Origin: Planotetraspora mira
GTDB lineage: Bacteria; Actinomycetota; Actinomycetes; Streptosporangiales; Streptosporangiaceae
Assembly: GCF_016863275.1 (NCBI RefSeq)
Contig: NZ_BOOO01000004.1
Span: 124,001 to 188,000 of the forward strand
Length of the DNA: 64,000 nucleotides
Reading direction: 5' to 3'
The position numbers and the translations under genes are program-made. Positions 1 through 8,745 of the stretch are shown here, in pieces. The notes under the pieces were generated by a model. That model had not been told where the DNA came from. It did no database searches and was given only the letters and a program-made list of their open reading frames with translations. Every line of letters begins with the position of its first letter. Position 1 is the stretch's first letter.

Positions 1-737
1 GTCCCGACGCCGAAGTGGATCCGCGGCACTTCGAGATCGGCCAGCTCGGTGAAGATCCGGCCGGTGTGGGGGAGGACATAGGTGCGGTAGTCCTCAGGGG
101 CGACGGCGCCGACCCAGGAGTCGAACAGCTGCAGCGCGGAGGCGCCCGCGGAGGCCTGAACGCGCAGGAACGCCAGGGTGATCGTGGTGAGCCGGTCCAT
201 CAGCTCGTGCCACAACTCGGGCTCGCCGTACATCATGGCCTTGGTCCGGTCGTGGTTCTTGGAGGGGCCGCCCTCGATCAGGTAGGACGCGAGCGTGAAG
301 GGCCCTCCCGCGAAACCGATGAGCGGGGTCCCGTCGAGTTCCTTGACGAGCGACTCCACCGCCTCGGTGATGTAAGGGACGTCGTCCGGCTCCAGAGCCC
401 GCAGGCGCGCGACTCCCGCGTGGTCCCCGATCGGCGACTCCACGACCGGGCCGACGCCGGGCTTGATGTCCAGGTCCACCCCGATGGCCTTCAGGGGCAC
501 CACGATGTCGCTGAAGAAGATCGCCGCGTCCACGCCGTACCGGCGGACGGGCTGCATGGTGACCTCCACCACGAGATCCGGTGTGGCGCACGCGGTGAGC
601 ATCGCGTGGCCCTCCCTGACGCGCCGGTACTCGGGCAGCGACCGGCCGGCCTGGCGCATGAACCAGACGGGCGTATGCGGGACGGGCTCGCGCCGGCAGG
701 CGCGGAGAAAGGCGGACTCGGCCAGCTGGGGATTCAC
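1..737 (-). CDS. hemE: Uroporphyrinogen decarboxylase, C-terminus off the left edge
   Basis: Decarboxylates the four acetate side chains of uroporphyrinogen III to give coproporphyrinogen III, in the cytosol. About 245 of roughly 350 residues are present. The N-terminus reads [20 protein letters not shown] and runs on to AGRSLPEYR (residues 10-38), the family's porphyrin-binding signature; FFSDIVVP supplies the conserved catalytic Asp (about residue 76), and [12 protein letters not shown] follows near residue 130. The GTG start at 737 is the only start after an in-frame TGA; a GGAGGA lies directly against it, which is unusually tight spacing. A ferrochelatase at 62284 belongs to the same pathway. 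Confidence 0.95.
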   Translation of the reverse strand, partial: MNPQLAESAFLRACRREPVPHTPVWFMRQAGRSLPEYRRVREGHAMLTACATPDLVVEVTMQPVRRYGVDAAIFFSDIVVPLKAIGVDLDIKPGVGPVVESPIGDHAGVARLRALEPDDVPYITEAVESLVKELDGTPLIGFAGGPFTLASYLIEGGPSKNHDRTKAMMYGEPELWHELMDRLTTITLAFLRVQASAGASALQLFDSWVGAVAPEDYRTYVLPHTGRIFTELADLEVPRIHFGVG

Positions 738-1066
738 TCCTCCAGCGTCCCACGCCGGGCGACCGGCCGGTGCGCCAACCTCTCACCTGGGGACGGCAAC
801 GGGATGATCTTCATGAGATGATCTTCGTCGGCCTCGGCACGGCGCGGCACGCCGGGCACCAATGATCGGTATGGTGGGCCCACCCCGCCCTGCGAATTCC
901 TTCACAGCTCGGCAAAATGTTCGCCAATCGACTATCCGGCATCGATTCCAATGCCACTTTCGAGACACGCCGAGCGCGTTGCGGGGAAATGTCGGCGGGA
1001 CGTGCCAACGTCGGAGCAGTCCTGAGCAACCGACACGACCGCGGATCCGACGAGAGGCCCGGAGCG
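738..1066. other. Intergenic region upstream of hemE
   Basis: This stretch lies between the divergent hemE (-) and a possible small gene (+). It should hold the hemE promoter. I see no clear gene, strong hairpin or operator in it. Open frames on both strands have no recognisable protein content. Confidence 0.5.
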
Positions 1067-1198
1067 ATGACTTCGATGTGGAGTTCCCCCGAACGCCGCA
1101 CTGAGCACTGTGCCGGCTACGACGCCGAGCGCACGTTCGAGCACCCGCCCTGCCCGGCCTGCGGGGGCGCGCTGCTGGTTGTGACGGCGACGGCTTGA
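1067..1198 (+). CDS. Possible small protein with a CPAC cysteine pair, 43 aa
   Basis: Not recognised. ATG at 1067 follows a weak GGAG (1061-1064). The reading includes the segments EHCAGYDAERTFEHPP and CPACGGALLVV, so one Cys-x2-Cys pair plus an upstream His-Cys, which could bind a metal ion. It ends 69 bp before the DUF3000 start, in the same direction. Length and composition alone do not prove it is translated; the best argument is the short zinc-ribbon-like end. It could equally be chance open frame in GC-rich DNA. Confidence 0.3.
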   Translation: MTSMWSSPERRTEHCAGYDAERTFEHPPCPACGGALLVVTATA

Positions 1199-1267
1199 CG
1201 ACCATCCATGCCCCCCATCGCCACCCCCCTGCTTCGCGCCATCCCGAATCCGACCTACTCTTCGGTC

Positions 1268-1864
1268 ATGACCCTCGGTGAACCGCCAGCGCCTCCCGCC
1301 GCCTTCCGGCGCGCCCTGGAGACGCTGCGCCCCGCCGAGGTCAGGCCGGAGATCGAACTGGAGGACATCCCCGCCCCCCAGCGCCTCGCGCCCTATTCGG
1401 GAGCGGTCGGAGCCTCCGTGTACCGCGAGGACGACGAGCTCGCCGTCGGCCGCCTGATCATGCTGTTCGACCCGGACGGCCAGCGAGGCTGGGAAGGCCC
1501 GTTCCGCCTGGTCGCCTACGTCCGCGCCGACATGGAACCAGAGATCACCTCCGATCCGCTGCTCGGGCCGGTAGCGTGGAGCTGGCTCACCGAGGCGCTC
1601 GACTCCCACGGCGCGAACTACGCAGCCGCCGGCGGCACGGTCACGCGCGCGGTGTCGGAGGGCTTCGGCAACAAGTCCGAGGATCCCGTCACCACCGAGC
1701 TGGAGCTGCGGGCGTCCTGGTCGCCGCTGGACGAGGACCTGTCCGCACACGTCGCCGCCTGGTGCGACCTGATGTGCCTCGCGGCGGGCATCCCGCCGCT
1801 GCCCCCCGACGTCGCGGCGCTTCACCCGCGCCCGGCCCGCCGAGATGATCCGAAAGTTCCTTGA
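1268..1864 (+). CDS. DUF3000 family protein
   Basis: A 198-aa cytosolic protein of unknown function, conserved in actinobacteria between hemE and the RNase D gene, exactly as here. Recognisable segments are RLAPYSGAVGASV, the GWEGPFRLVAYVRADMEPE stretch, and a C-terminal SWSPLDEDLSAHV-CDLMCLAAGIPPLP. I chose the ATG at 1268 over the in-frame ATG at 1208 because family members begin near this point and TACTCT at 1256-1261 sits 6 nt before it, as in a leaderless actinobacterial promoter. The next gene follows after 17 bp, so the two are probably co-transcribed. Confidence 0.85.
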   Translation: MTLGEPPAPPAAFRRALETLRPAEVRPEIELEDIPAPQRLAPYSGAVGASVYREDDELAVGRLIMLFDPDGQRGWEGPFRLVAYVRADMEPEITSDPLLGPVAWSWLTEALDSHGANYAAAGGTVTRAVSEGFGNKSEDPVTTELELRASWSPLDEDLSAHVAAWCDLMCLAAGIPPLPPDVAALHPRPARRDDPKVP

Positions 1865-1881
1865 CCTGTGACCGAGAACCT

Positions 1882-3105
1882 GTGACAGAACCCGAAGTCC
1901 AGCCCCTGTTGGAGCCGCGAGAAGGTATCCCGCCCGTCATCGAGGACCCGGCGGCGCTCGAGGCTGTCGTGCGCGCCTTCGCCGGGGGCACCGGCCCCGT
2001 GGCCGTCGACGCCGAGCGCGCGTCGGGCTACCGCTACAGCGGCCGGGCCTACCTCGTCCAGCTTCGCCGTGCGGGCGCGGGCAGCGCGCTCATCGACCCG
2101 ATCGGCTGCTCCGACCTGAGCGGGCTCGACCACGTCCTCGAGGACGCCGAGATCGTGCTGCACGCGGCGACACAGGACCTGCCGTGCCTGTCCGAGCTCG
2201 GCTTCCGGCCGCGGCGGCTGTTCGACACCGAGCTGGCGGGCAGGCTGCTGGGCTACGAGCGCGTCGGGCTCGGCACGATGGTGGAGGTCGTCCTCGGGCT
2301 GCGGCTGGAGAAGGGGCACTCGGCGGCCGACTGGTCGACCCGGCCCCTTCCCGAGGCCTGGCTGCGGTACGCCGCGCTCGACGTCGAGGTGCTGATCGAG
2401 CTTCGCGACGCCCTGTATGCGGAGCTCGGCTCCACCGGCAAGCTCGACTGGGCGCTGGAGGAGTTCGCCTCCATCGTGGCCGCTCCCGCGCACCCTCCGA
2501 GGAGCGATCCGTGGCGGCGGACCTCCGGGATACACCGCGTGCGCACGCTGCGCGGGCTCGCCGTCGTGCGCGAGTTGTGGACGCTCAGGGACGAGATCGC
2601 GCGGACCTCCGACCTCGCGCCCGGCAGGGTGCTGCCGGACTCGGCGATCGTGCAGGCCGCGCTCGACCAGCCGCGCACCACCAAGGCGCTGACCGAGATC
2701 GCCCCCTTCACGGGCCGCAGCGCCCGGCGGCACCTGCGCGACTGGCTCGGCGCCGTGAACCGGGCGCGCGGGCTGGCCGAGTCGGAGCTGCCGCAGCCGG
2801 TCGGGCCGGGAGACGGCCCGCCCCCCGCCAACCGGTGGGCCGACCGCGATCCCGCCGCCGCGCGACGGCTCGCGGCGGTTCGCACGGTGGTCGCGGCGCT
2901 CGCCGACGCCCACCGCATGCCGATCGAGAACCTGCTCCAGCCGGACGCGGTGCGCCGGCTCGCGTGGGAGCCGCCCGCCGATCTGTCCGAGGAGGCCGTC
3001 GCCGACCGGCTGCGCGGGCTCGGAGCCCGGGAGTGGCAGATAACGCTGACCGCTCACCCGATGGCCAAGTCCCTCGAACGCCTGGAGATCAAGGGCGAGG
3101 TCTGA
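1882..3105 (+). CDS. rnd: Ribonuclease D-like 3'-5' exonuclease with HRDC domain
   Basis: Predicted DEDDy-type 3'-5' exoribonuclease for tRNA or stable RNA trimming. The exonuclease domain spans about residues 15-195: VAVDAERAS (the D-x-E pair), HAATQDLPCL, and the YAALDVEVLIEL motif with its Tyr and Asp. An HRDC-like helical domain follows (RTLRGLAVVRELWTLRDEIAR, about 220-300), then a second helical repeat to residue 407. The GTG at 1882 is preferred; a TTG at 1861 that overlaps the DUF3000 stop would add seven residues. Forms a likely two-gene unit with DUF3000. Confidence 0.9.
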   Translation: MTEPEVQPLLEPREGIPPVIEDPAALEAVVRAFAGGTGPVAVDAERASGYRYSGRAYLVQLRRAGAGSALIDPIGCSDLSGLDHVLEDAEIVLHAATQDLPCLSELGFRPRRLFDTELAGRLLGYERVGLGTMVEVVLGLRLEKGHSAADWSTRPLPEAWLRYAALDVEVLIELRDALYAELGSTGKLDWALEEFASIVAAPAHPPRSDPWRRTSGIHRVRTLRGLAVVRELWTLRDEIARTSDLAPGRVLPDSAIVQAALDQPRTTKALTEIAPFTGRSARRHLRDWLGAVNRARGLAESELPQPVGPGDGPPPANRWADRDPAAARRLAAVRTVVAALADAHRMPIENLLQPDAVRRLAWEPPADLSEEAVADRLRGLGAREWQITLTAHPMAKSLERLEIKGEV

Positions 3106-3189
3106 CCGGCTCCTCTCTCGTACGTCCGTGAGCTTTGTCCTGGTCTGACCCCTTGTGTGATGCCTGTTTCCAGCGGTGTTATTCTCGGT

Positions 3190-3205
3190 GGGAAAGCGCT
3201 TTCCC
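3190..3205. promoter_or_regulatory. LacI-type operator before the sugar-catabolic operon
   Basis: GGGAAAGCGCTTTCCC is a perfect 16-bp palindrome with the CG-centred core typical of LacI/GalR-family operators. It lies 23 bp before the ATG of the oxidoreductase, just downstream of a possible -10 (TATTCT, 3180-3185), a position suited to repression. A near copy precedes the LacI gene at 8746-8759, which points to that protein as the ligand. Confidence 0.75.
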
Positions 3206-3228
3206 CTCGTCGATCAGGAGTGCTTCGG

Positions 3229-4374
3229 ATGAGCGACCGCGTTCTCGGCGTCGTGATGAGCGGTGTGACCGGGCGGATGGGATACCGCCAGCATCTGGTC
3301 CGCTCCGTTCTCGCCATCAACGAGCAGGGCGGGGTGACCCTGTCCGACGGCAGCCGGGTGCGCCTGCGGCCCGTGCTCGTCGGCCGCACCCTCGGCAAGC
3401 TCGCCGACATCGCCGCCCGGCACGGCGTCGCCGACTACACCACCGACCTCGACGCCGCCCTGGCCGACCCGGCCAACGAGATCTACTTCGACGCCCAGGT
3501 AACGCAGGCCCGCGTTCCCGCGACGCTCAAGGCGATCGCGCGGGGCAAGCACGTCTACACCGAGAAGCCGACCGCCGAGACCGTCGCCGACGCCGTACGG
3601 CTGGCCCAGGCGGCGCAGGACGCGGGAGTGAAGAACGGCGTCGTCCAGGACAAGCTCTTCCTGCCTGGCCTGCTCAAGCTCAAGCGCCTCATCGACGGCG
3701 GGTTCTTCGGCCGGATCCTCTCAGTGCGGGGCGAGTTCGGCTACTGGGTGTTCGAGGGCGACTGGCAGCCGGCGCAGCGCCCTTCGTGGAACTACCGGGC
3801 CGAGGACGGCGGCGGCATCGTGCTCGACATGTTCCCGCACTGGGCCTATGTGCTGGAGAACCTCTTCGGCCGGGTGGAGTCGGTGTACGCGCATGTCAGC
3901 ACGCACATCTCCGAGCGCTGGGATGAGAGCGGCAAGCCGTACGAGGCGACCGCCGACGACGCGGCCTACGGCGTCTTCGGACTCGAAGGCGGGATCGTGG
4001 CCCAGATCAACTCCTCCTGGGCGGTCCGGGTGAACCGCGACGAACTGGTGGAGTTCCAGGTGGACGGAACCCACGGCAGCGCGGTCGCCGGGCTGCGCGA
4101 GTGCCGGATCCAGCACCGCGCGGGCACGCCCCGGCCGGTGTGGAACCCCGACCTGCCCGTCACCGAGTCGTTCCGCGACCAGTGGCAGAGGGTGCCGGAC
4201 AACACCGACTTCGACAACGGCTTCAAAATCCAGTGGGAGATGTTCGTCCGGCACGTGCTGGAGGACGCCCCCTTCCCGTATTCGTTCGCCGCCGGCGCCC
4301 GTGGCGTGCAGATCGCCGAGCTCGGCCTCCGCTCGCACGCCGAGGGCCGCCGTCTCCAGGTGGAGGACCTGTGA
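3229..4374 (+). CDS. Gfo/Idh/MocA family oxidoreductase
   Basis: Predicted NAD(P)-dependent sugar or cyclitol dehydrogenase, 381 aa. The Rossmann fold opens with VVMSGVTGRMGYRQHL; GKHVYTEKP (about residues 104-112) holds the family's EKP motif, in which the Lys contacts the cofactor. The C-terminal alpha/beta domain carries GGGIVLDMFPHWAYVLENL with the expected D-x3-H. ATG at 3229 has CAGGAG at 3215-3220. The stop overlaps the next start (GTGA). Neighbours indicate catabolism of a specific sugar, which I cannot name. Expression is probably under the operator at 3190-3205. Confidence 0.88.
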   Translation: MSDRVLGVVMSGVTGRMGYRQHLVRSVLAINEQGGVTLSDGSRVRLRPVLVGRTLGKLADIAARHGVADYTTDLDAALADPANEIYFDAQVTQARVPATLKAIARGKHVYTEKPTAETVADAVRLAQAAQDAGVKNGVVQDKLFLPGLLKLKRLIDGGFFGRILSVRGEFGYWVFEGDWQPAQRPSWNYRAEDGGGIVLDMFPHWAYVLENLFGRVESVYAHVSTHISERWDESGKPYEATADDAAYGVFGLEGGIVAQINSSWAVRVNRDELVEFQVDGTHGSAVAGLRECRIQHRAGTPRPVWNPDLPVTESFRDQWQRVPDNTDFDNGFKIQWEMFVRHVLEDAPFPYSFAAGARGVQIAELGLRSHAEGRRLQVEDL

Positions 4375-5546
4375 GCCCGGGAGGGCCGGTCATCTCGCTG
4401 CCGGGGGTGCGAGAGCCGTACGAACTGGGGGAACCCGTCACCTGGACGCGCCCGGGCGGCCCGCCGGCCCGGCGGGTCGCCTACGCGGCGGCGCACGTGG
4501 TCGCGGACGTCCACGGGGGCAACGGCCCCGGCCGGCCGGCCGCGGTCGACTGGGACGCCACGCTGCGTTTCCGGCGGCACCTGTGGGCGTACGGCTTCCG
4601 CGTCGCGGACGCCATGGACACCGCGCAGCGGAACATGGGCCTCGACTGGGCGGCGACGCGCGAGCTGATCGCCCGCAGCGCGGCCGAGGCCCGTTCGCTG
4701 GGCGACCCCGCCGACCTGGTGGCCTGCGGCGCGGGGACCGACCACGCACCGGACGCCGGCTCGCTCGATGAGATCACCGCCGCCTATCTCGAGCAGGTGG
4801 AGACCGTCCGCGCGGCGGGGCCCGGCGTCATCCTGATGGCCAGCCGCCAGCTCGCGCGGGTCGCGCGGGGGCCCGAGGACTATCACACGGTGTACGGCAG
4901 GCTGCTCGGCCAGGCGGACCGGCCGGTGATCCTGCACTGGCTGGGCGAGATGTTCGACCCCCGGCTCGCCGGGTATTGGGGGTCGCCTGATGTGGAGACG
5001 GCCACCGAGTCGTTCCTCGCCCTCATCCGCGAGCACGCCTCCAAGGTGGAGGGCGTCAAGGTGTCGCTGCTGGACGAGGACCACGAGGTGCGCCTGCGCG
5101 CGGCCCTGCCGGAAGGCGTGCGGCTGTACACGGGGGACGACTTCAACTACCCCTCGCTCATCAGGTCGGGGTCGGACGCGCTGCTGGGGATCTTCGACGC
5201 CATCGCGCCGGCGGCCGCGGCCGCGCTGGAGGCGCTGGATCGGGCCGAGTCGGCTGCGGATGAGACCACTCAAGCCCGGAATTTCGGCATTTATGAGGGG
5301 ATATTGGGGCCGACGGTGGCGTTGTCGCGGAAGATCTTCGAGGTGCCGACCTACCACTACAAGACGGGGATCGTCTTCCTCGCCTGGCTGGCGGGGCACC
5401 AGGACGACTTCGTCATGGTGAACGGCGCCCAGACGGCCCGGTCGATCGAACATCTCGCCGAGGTGTTCCGCCTCGCCGACAAGGCCGGCCTGCTCCCCGA
5501 CCCCGAGTTGGCCGCCCACCGAATGACCACCCTCACCCGGGCGTGA
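4371..5546 (+). CDS. DUF993 family protein (aldolase/DapA-like fold)
   Basis: A 391-aa protein of the DUF993 family, which resembles dihydrodipicolinate synthase-type TIM barrels and commonly sits beside Gfo/Idh/MocA dehydrogenases. Visible features are YAAAHVVADVH near the N-terminus, RPVILHWLGEMFDP, and SKVEGVKVSLLDED, where a Lys occupies the position expected for a Schiff base. It starts with GTG at 4371, overlapping the previous stop by 4 nt, so translation is coupled. Its TGA (5544-5546) lies inside the first 19-bp unit of the repeat array that follows. The reaction is unknown. Confidence 0.8.
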   Translation: MSPGGPVISLPGVREPYELGEPVTWTRPGGPPARRVAYAAAHVVADVHGGNGPGRPAAVDWDATLRFRRHLWAYGFRVADAMDTAQRNMGLDWAATRELIARSAAEARSLGDPADLVACGAGTDHAPDAGSLDEITAAYLEQVETVRAAGPGVILMASRQLARVARGPEDYHTVYGRLLGQADRPVILHWLGEMFDPRLAGYWGSPDVETATESFLALIREHASKVEGVKVSLLDEDHEVRLRAALPEGVRLYTGDDFNYPSLIRSGSDALLGIFDAIAPAAAAALEALDRAESAADETTQARNFGIYEGILGPTVALSRKIFEVPTYHYKTGIVFLAWLAGHQDDFVMVNGAQTARSIEHLAEVFRLADKAGLLPDPELAAHRMTTLTRA

Positions 5547-5909
5547 TCATGCACAGGTTCGGGATCATGCCACTCGACCAGGCACTCCCCTGGTGGTGAT
5601 CATGCACAGATTCGTGTGCGGCACGCCTGACCTGCAAAAACACCCGCCGTGATCATGCGCAGATTCGCGCACACCCGACCCGACCTGCGGGAACATCGAC
5701 CGTGATCATGCAATTGGCCTGGGCGTCCATCAGGCCAATTGCATGATCACCACTTGTGTCGGCCCAGTTCAGACGACCTGATCGCGAAGCTGTGCATGAT
5801 CACCGATTGGATACGCCCAGGCCAGGCGGCTTGATCACGAACCTGTGCATGATCACCACAAAGAAAGGGGCTGGTGAGGGGCCATGTTGACGAACCTGTG
5901 CATGATCAC
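5543..5909. repeat. Palindrome-centred 53-bp repeat array 1
   Basis: Three forward copies of GTGATCATGCACAGGTTCG or close variants start at 5543, 5596 and 5649. A central palindrome occupies 5702-5750: GTGATCATGCAATTGGCCTG, nine unpaired bases, then its exact reverse complement. Three inverted copies follow, ending at 5803, 5856 and 5909. Every step is exactly 53 bp and all units are symmetric about 5726. Linkers are 34 bp and partly conserved; the outermost left linker matches the reverse complement of the outermost right linker at about 21 of 34 positions, so the whole element is an imperfect inverted repeat of 367 bp. The first unit includes the DUF993 stop codon. Confidence 0.95.
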
Positions 5910-5927
5910 GCCGGAGGGGTGGGGGCG

Positions 5928-6764
5928 GTGAAGCGGTTGGCGTTGAACCAGTGGACGACCAGGCGGTGGTCGGTGGCGGAGGCCGTCGACGGGTGTGTAC
6001 GGCACGGCCTTGAGGCCATCGGGCTCTGGCGGCAGGACGTGGCCGCGCAGGGGCTCGGCGAGACGATCGCGCTCGTCCGGAACGCGGGCCTGCGCGTGTC
6101 GTCCCTCTGCAGGGGCGGGTTCCTCACCGCGCCCGGCTTCGAGGAGGACAACCGGCGGGCCATCGACGAGGCGGCCGCCCTGGAGGCCGCATGCCTCGTC
6201 ATGGTGGTCGGCGGGCTGCCGGGGGTGGTCCCCGGCGAACCCCTCGGTGAGATCTCCCGCGACCTCACGGCCGCCCGGAACCACATCGCAGAAGCTCTCA
6301 CCCTGCTCGTCCCCTACGCCGCCGAGCGCGGCGTACGGCTGGCTCTGGAGCCGCTCCATCCCATGTACTGCGCCGACAGGGCCGTCCTGTCGACCCTCGG
6401 CCAGGCGCTCGACCTCGCCGAACCGTACGCCCCGGAGACGGTCGGGGTGGTGGTCGACACCTTCCACGTGTGGTGGGATCCCCAGGTCTTCGAGCAGATC
6501 GAGCGGGCGGGGGCGGAGCGGCGCATCGCCTCCTACCAGGTCTGCGACTTTCTCAGCCCGCTTCCCGCCGACGTGCTGCTCGGCCGCGGCATGATGGGCG
6601 ACGGGGTGATCGACTTCGGACCGCTGACCGACGCCGTCGCCGCGGCGGGATACAGGGGCGACGTCGAGGTCGAGATCTTCAACGCGGACGTCTGGGCCGC
6701 GGACCCCGACGAGGTCGTGACCACGATGAAGGCCCGCTACGCAAGCCTCGTCAGCAGGGTGTAA
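5928..6764 (+). CDS. Sugar phosphate isomerase/epimerase (xylose isomerase-like TIM barrel)
   Basis: A 278-aa AP endonuclease 2/IolE-type TIM barrel, predicted to isomerise a sugar or keto-inositol intermediate with a divalent metal. Metal and substrate motifs are visible: LALEPLHPMYC (Glu), VGVVVDTFHVWWDP (Asp, His), SYQVCDF, and DVEVEIFNADVW (Glu) near the end. The GTG at 5928 has GGAGG at 5913-5917; the gene begins 19 bp after repeat array 1. Function with the two genes before the array is inferred from direction and family. The array may separate or modulate its expression. Confidence 0.85.
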   Translation: MKRLALNQWTTRRWSVAEAVDGCVRHGLEAIGLWRQDVAAQGLGETIALVRNAGLRVSSLCRGGFLTAPGFEEDNRRAIDEAAALEAACLVMVVGGLPGVVPGEPLGEISRDLTAARNHIAEALTLLVPYAAERGVRLALEPLHPMYCADRAVLSTLGQALDLAEPYAPETVGVVVDTFHVWWDPQVFEQIERAGAERRIASYQVCDFLSPLPADVLLGRGMMGDGVIDFGPLTDAVAAAGYRGDVEVEIFNADVWAADPDEVVTTMKARYASLVSRV

Positions 6765-6906
6765 GCGGCTTGGCCGAGGTTCGCTTCGGTACGGCCGTGC
6801 CCGATAGGGGCGCCGGGATCAGCGGCGCACTTCGCCGCGCCCGCGTGGCACCGTAACCCGAAAAGGCAGTGGCCGCGCGGGCTCGGGGCCACATACGTTC
6901 GCCTCC

Positions 6907-7671
6907 ATGGTTGACGCAACTTTCGGGCATCCGCGCCTCGCCGCCATCTACGACCCACTCGATCCGGACCGCAGCGATCTCGACGCGTATCTCGCGATGG
7001 CGGAGGAGTTCGGCGCGCGGTCCGTGCTGGACATCGGGTGCGGTACGGGCGTGTTCGCGCTGCTGCTCGCCGAGCGCGGGATTGCGGTCACCGGGATCGA
7101 TCCCGCGCGGGCGTCCGTCGACGTCGCGCGTGGCAAGCCGGGCGCGGAGCGGGTGCGCTGGCTCGACGGCGACGCGGGGGACCTGCCGCCCATGCAGATC
7201 GAGCTGGTGACGATGACCGGGAACGTCGCCCAGGCGATCGCCGATCCGCAGGCATGGCGTACGACGCTGCGCGGCGCGTACGAGGCGCTGCGGCCCGGCG
7301 GGCGGCTTGTCTTCGAGACGCGCGACCCGGCGCAGCGCGTGTGGGAGGAGTGGGCGGAGTGGACGCGCGAGACCACGTACCGCATGACGGACATCCCGGG
7401 CGTCGGCCACGTCGAGACCTGGGCCGAGCTGACGGACGTGAGCCTGCCGCTGGTGAGCTTCCGGGGTACGCACGTGTTCGCTGTGGACGGGGACGTACTG
7501 ACCTCGGAATCGACACTTCGCTTCCGCGAACGTGCGGAGATCGAGCGGGACTTGCACGAGCACGGCTTCGTCGTCGAGGACGTACGCGACGCACCCGACC
7601 GGCCGGGCAGGGAGTTCGTGTTCGTGGCGCGGCGCGATACCGCGAAGCCCCTCCCTCCCGGAATGCCCTAG
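6907..7671 (+). CDS. Class I SAM-dependent methyltransferase
   Basis: A 254-aa methyltransferase of the small-molecule type. Motif I is SVLDIGCGTGVFALLLAERG (about residues 39-58), followed by an acidic GIDPARASVDVAR loop and the post-motif ALRPGGRLVFETRDP. The substrate cannot be predicted. TACGTT at 6894-6899 lies 7 nt before the ATG, so it is probably transcribed leaderless from its own promoter rather than with the isomerase 142 bp upstream. It converges on the LacI gene. Confidence 0.85.
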   Translation: MVDATFGHPRLAAIYDPLDPDRSDLDAYLAMAEEFGARSVLDIGCGTGVFALLLAERGIAVTGIDPARASVDVARGKPGAERVRWLDGDAGDLPPMQIELVTMTGNVAQAIADPQAWRTTLRGAYEALRPGGRLVFETRDPAQRVWEEWAEWTRETTYRMTDIPGVGHVETWAELTDVSLPLVSFRGTHVFAVDGDVLTSESTLRFRERAEIERDLHEHGFVVEDVRDAPDRPGREFVFVARRDTAKPLPPGMP

Positions 7672-7725
7672 GGAGCGTGCGCACCACACAGCGCCGGGCA
7701 GACGGGACTTTCCAGACTCAGAAGA

Positions 7726-8724
7726 CTAGGGCAGGTGGCGGACGCTGTCCCGCAGGACGACCCGGCCCTCGACCCCGGCCACGACCGGCGGATCACCGTG
7801 GTCGCCCGACAGGGCCAGTTCGACCGCCCGGGCCCCCATGTCCGCCAGCGGCAGCCGTACGGTCGACAGGGCCGGCGTCAGGTCCCGCAGGGTGGCGATG
7901 TCGTCGAAGCCCGCCACCGAGACGTCGTCCGGCACCCGCACTCCCCGTTCCCGCAGGGCGGCGAGCGCGCCGACGGCCATCACGTCGTTGACGGCGAACA
8001 CGCACGTGGCGTCCGCGACCTCCTGGACCGCGGTGTAGCCGCCACCCCGGTCGAACGAGCCGTACACGATCTGCGGCTCGGGCAGGCCGAGGTCCGCGAG
8101 CGCCTCGGCGAAGCCGGTGCGGCGGTCGACCGCCGTGACCAGATGGGGCGGGCCCGCCAGCACGGCGAACCTGGTGTGCCCGAGCGCGGCCAGGGCCCTC
8201 GCCAGGTCGGCCGCCCCCTCCCGGTTGGCGGGGGCGACGGTCGCCACGCCGAGCAGATCCTGCCCGACGCAGGCGACGCGGCCGCCCGTCTCCTGGTAAC
8301 GGCCGAGCTCGGCCCTCAGCCGGTCGGTCACGGCGGCGTCGGTGACGCGGGATCCGGCGATCAGGACCGCCCGCACCCGCTGCGCGTGGAGGGTCGACAC
8401 GTAGGCGATCTCACGCTCGGGGTCGCGGTGGGTGGTGCCGACCATGACCATGTGACCGCGGGCGTCGGCGGCCCGCATGGCGCCGTCGGCGATGGCCGCG
8501 AAGTAGGGGTCGACGAGGTCGTGGACGACCAGCCCGATGACGTCGCTCGCGCCGCGGGCGAGGGTCTGCGCGGCCACGTTGGTCCGGTATCCGAGCTCGG
8601 CGGCGGCCTTCTCTACCCGCTCCCGCATCGCCCGCCCGACCTGGCGCGAGCTGCCGTTGAGCACGCGCGACGCCGTGGCGAGCGAGACCCCGGCATGCCG
8701 GGCCACGTCCTCGAGTGTGACCAC
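7726..8724 (-). CDS. LacI family transcriptional repressor
   Basis: A 332-aa DNA-binding repressor. The N-terminal HTH VTLEDVARHAGVSLATASRV and the hinge region are canonical, followed by a periplasmic-binding-protein-like ligand domain (DVIGLVVHDLVDPYFAAIADG; VAGFDDIATLRDLTPALSTV). GTG at 8724 follows GGGAGG. Upstream at 8746-8759 is a near-perfect copy of the palindrome found before the oxidoreductase operon, so it likely represses both its own gene and the 3229-6764 genes, released by the sugar substrate or a derived intermediate. Confidence 0.93.
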   Translation of the reverse strand: MVTLEDVARHAGVSLATASRVLNGSSRQVGRAMRERVEKAAAELGYRTNVAAQTLARGASDVIGLVVHDLVDPYFAAIADGAMRAADARGHMVMVGTTHRDPEREIAYVSTLHAQRVRAVLIAGSRVTDAAVTDRLRAELGRYQETGGRVACVGQDLLGVATVAPANREGAADLARALAALGHTRFAVLAGPPHLVTAVDRRTGFAEALADLGLPEPQIVYGSFDRGGGYTAVQEVADATCVFAVNDVMAVGALAALRERGVRVPDDVSVAGFDDIATLRDLTPALSTVRLPLADMGARAVELALSGDHGDPPVVAGVEGRVVLRDSVRHLP

Positions 8725-8745
8725 ACGACCTCCCGCCGACGATCA

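Noticed and set aside
94-786. Arg-rich minus-strand open frame of 230 codons over hemE
   Set aside because: It is one base out of phase with the true hemE frame starting at 737, and its protein has no family features.
15-821. Plus-strand open frame of 268 codons over hemE
   Set aside because: It is the antisense shadow of hemE, with the typical Arg/Gly/His-rich composition.
5543-5909. CRISPR array (19-bp repeats, 34-bp spacers)
   Set aside because: The repeat reverses orientation about a central palindrome, the spacers share a conserved motif, 19 bp is too short, and no cas gene is present. Half of an array could still be miscalled by software.
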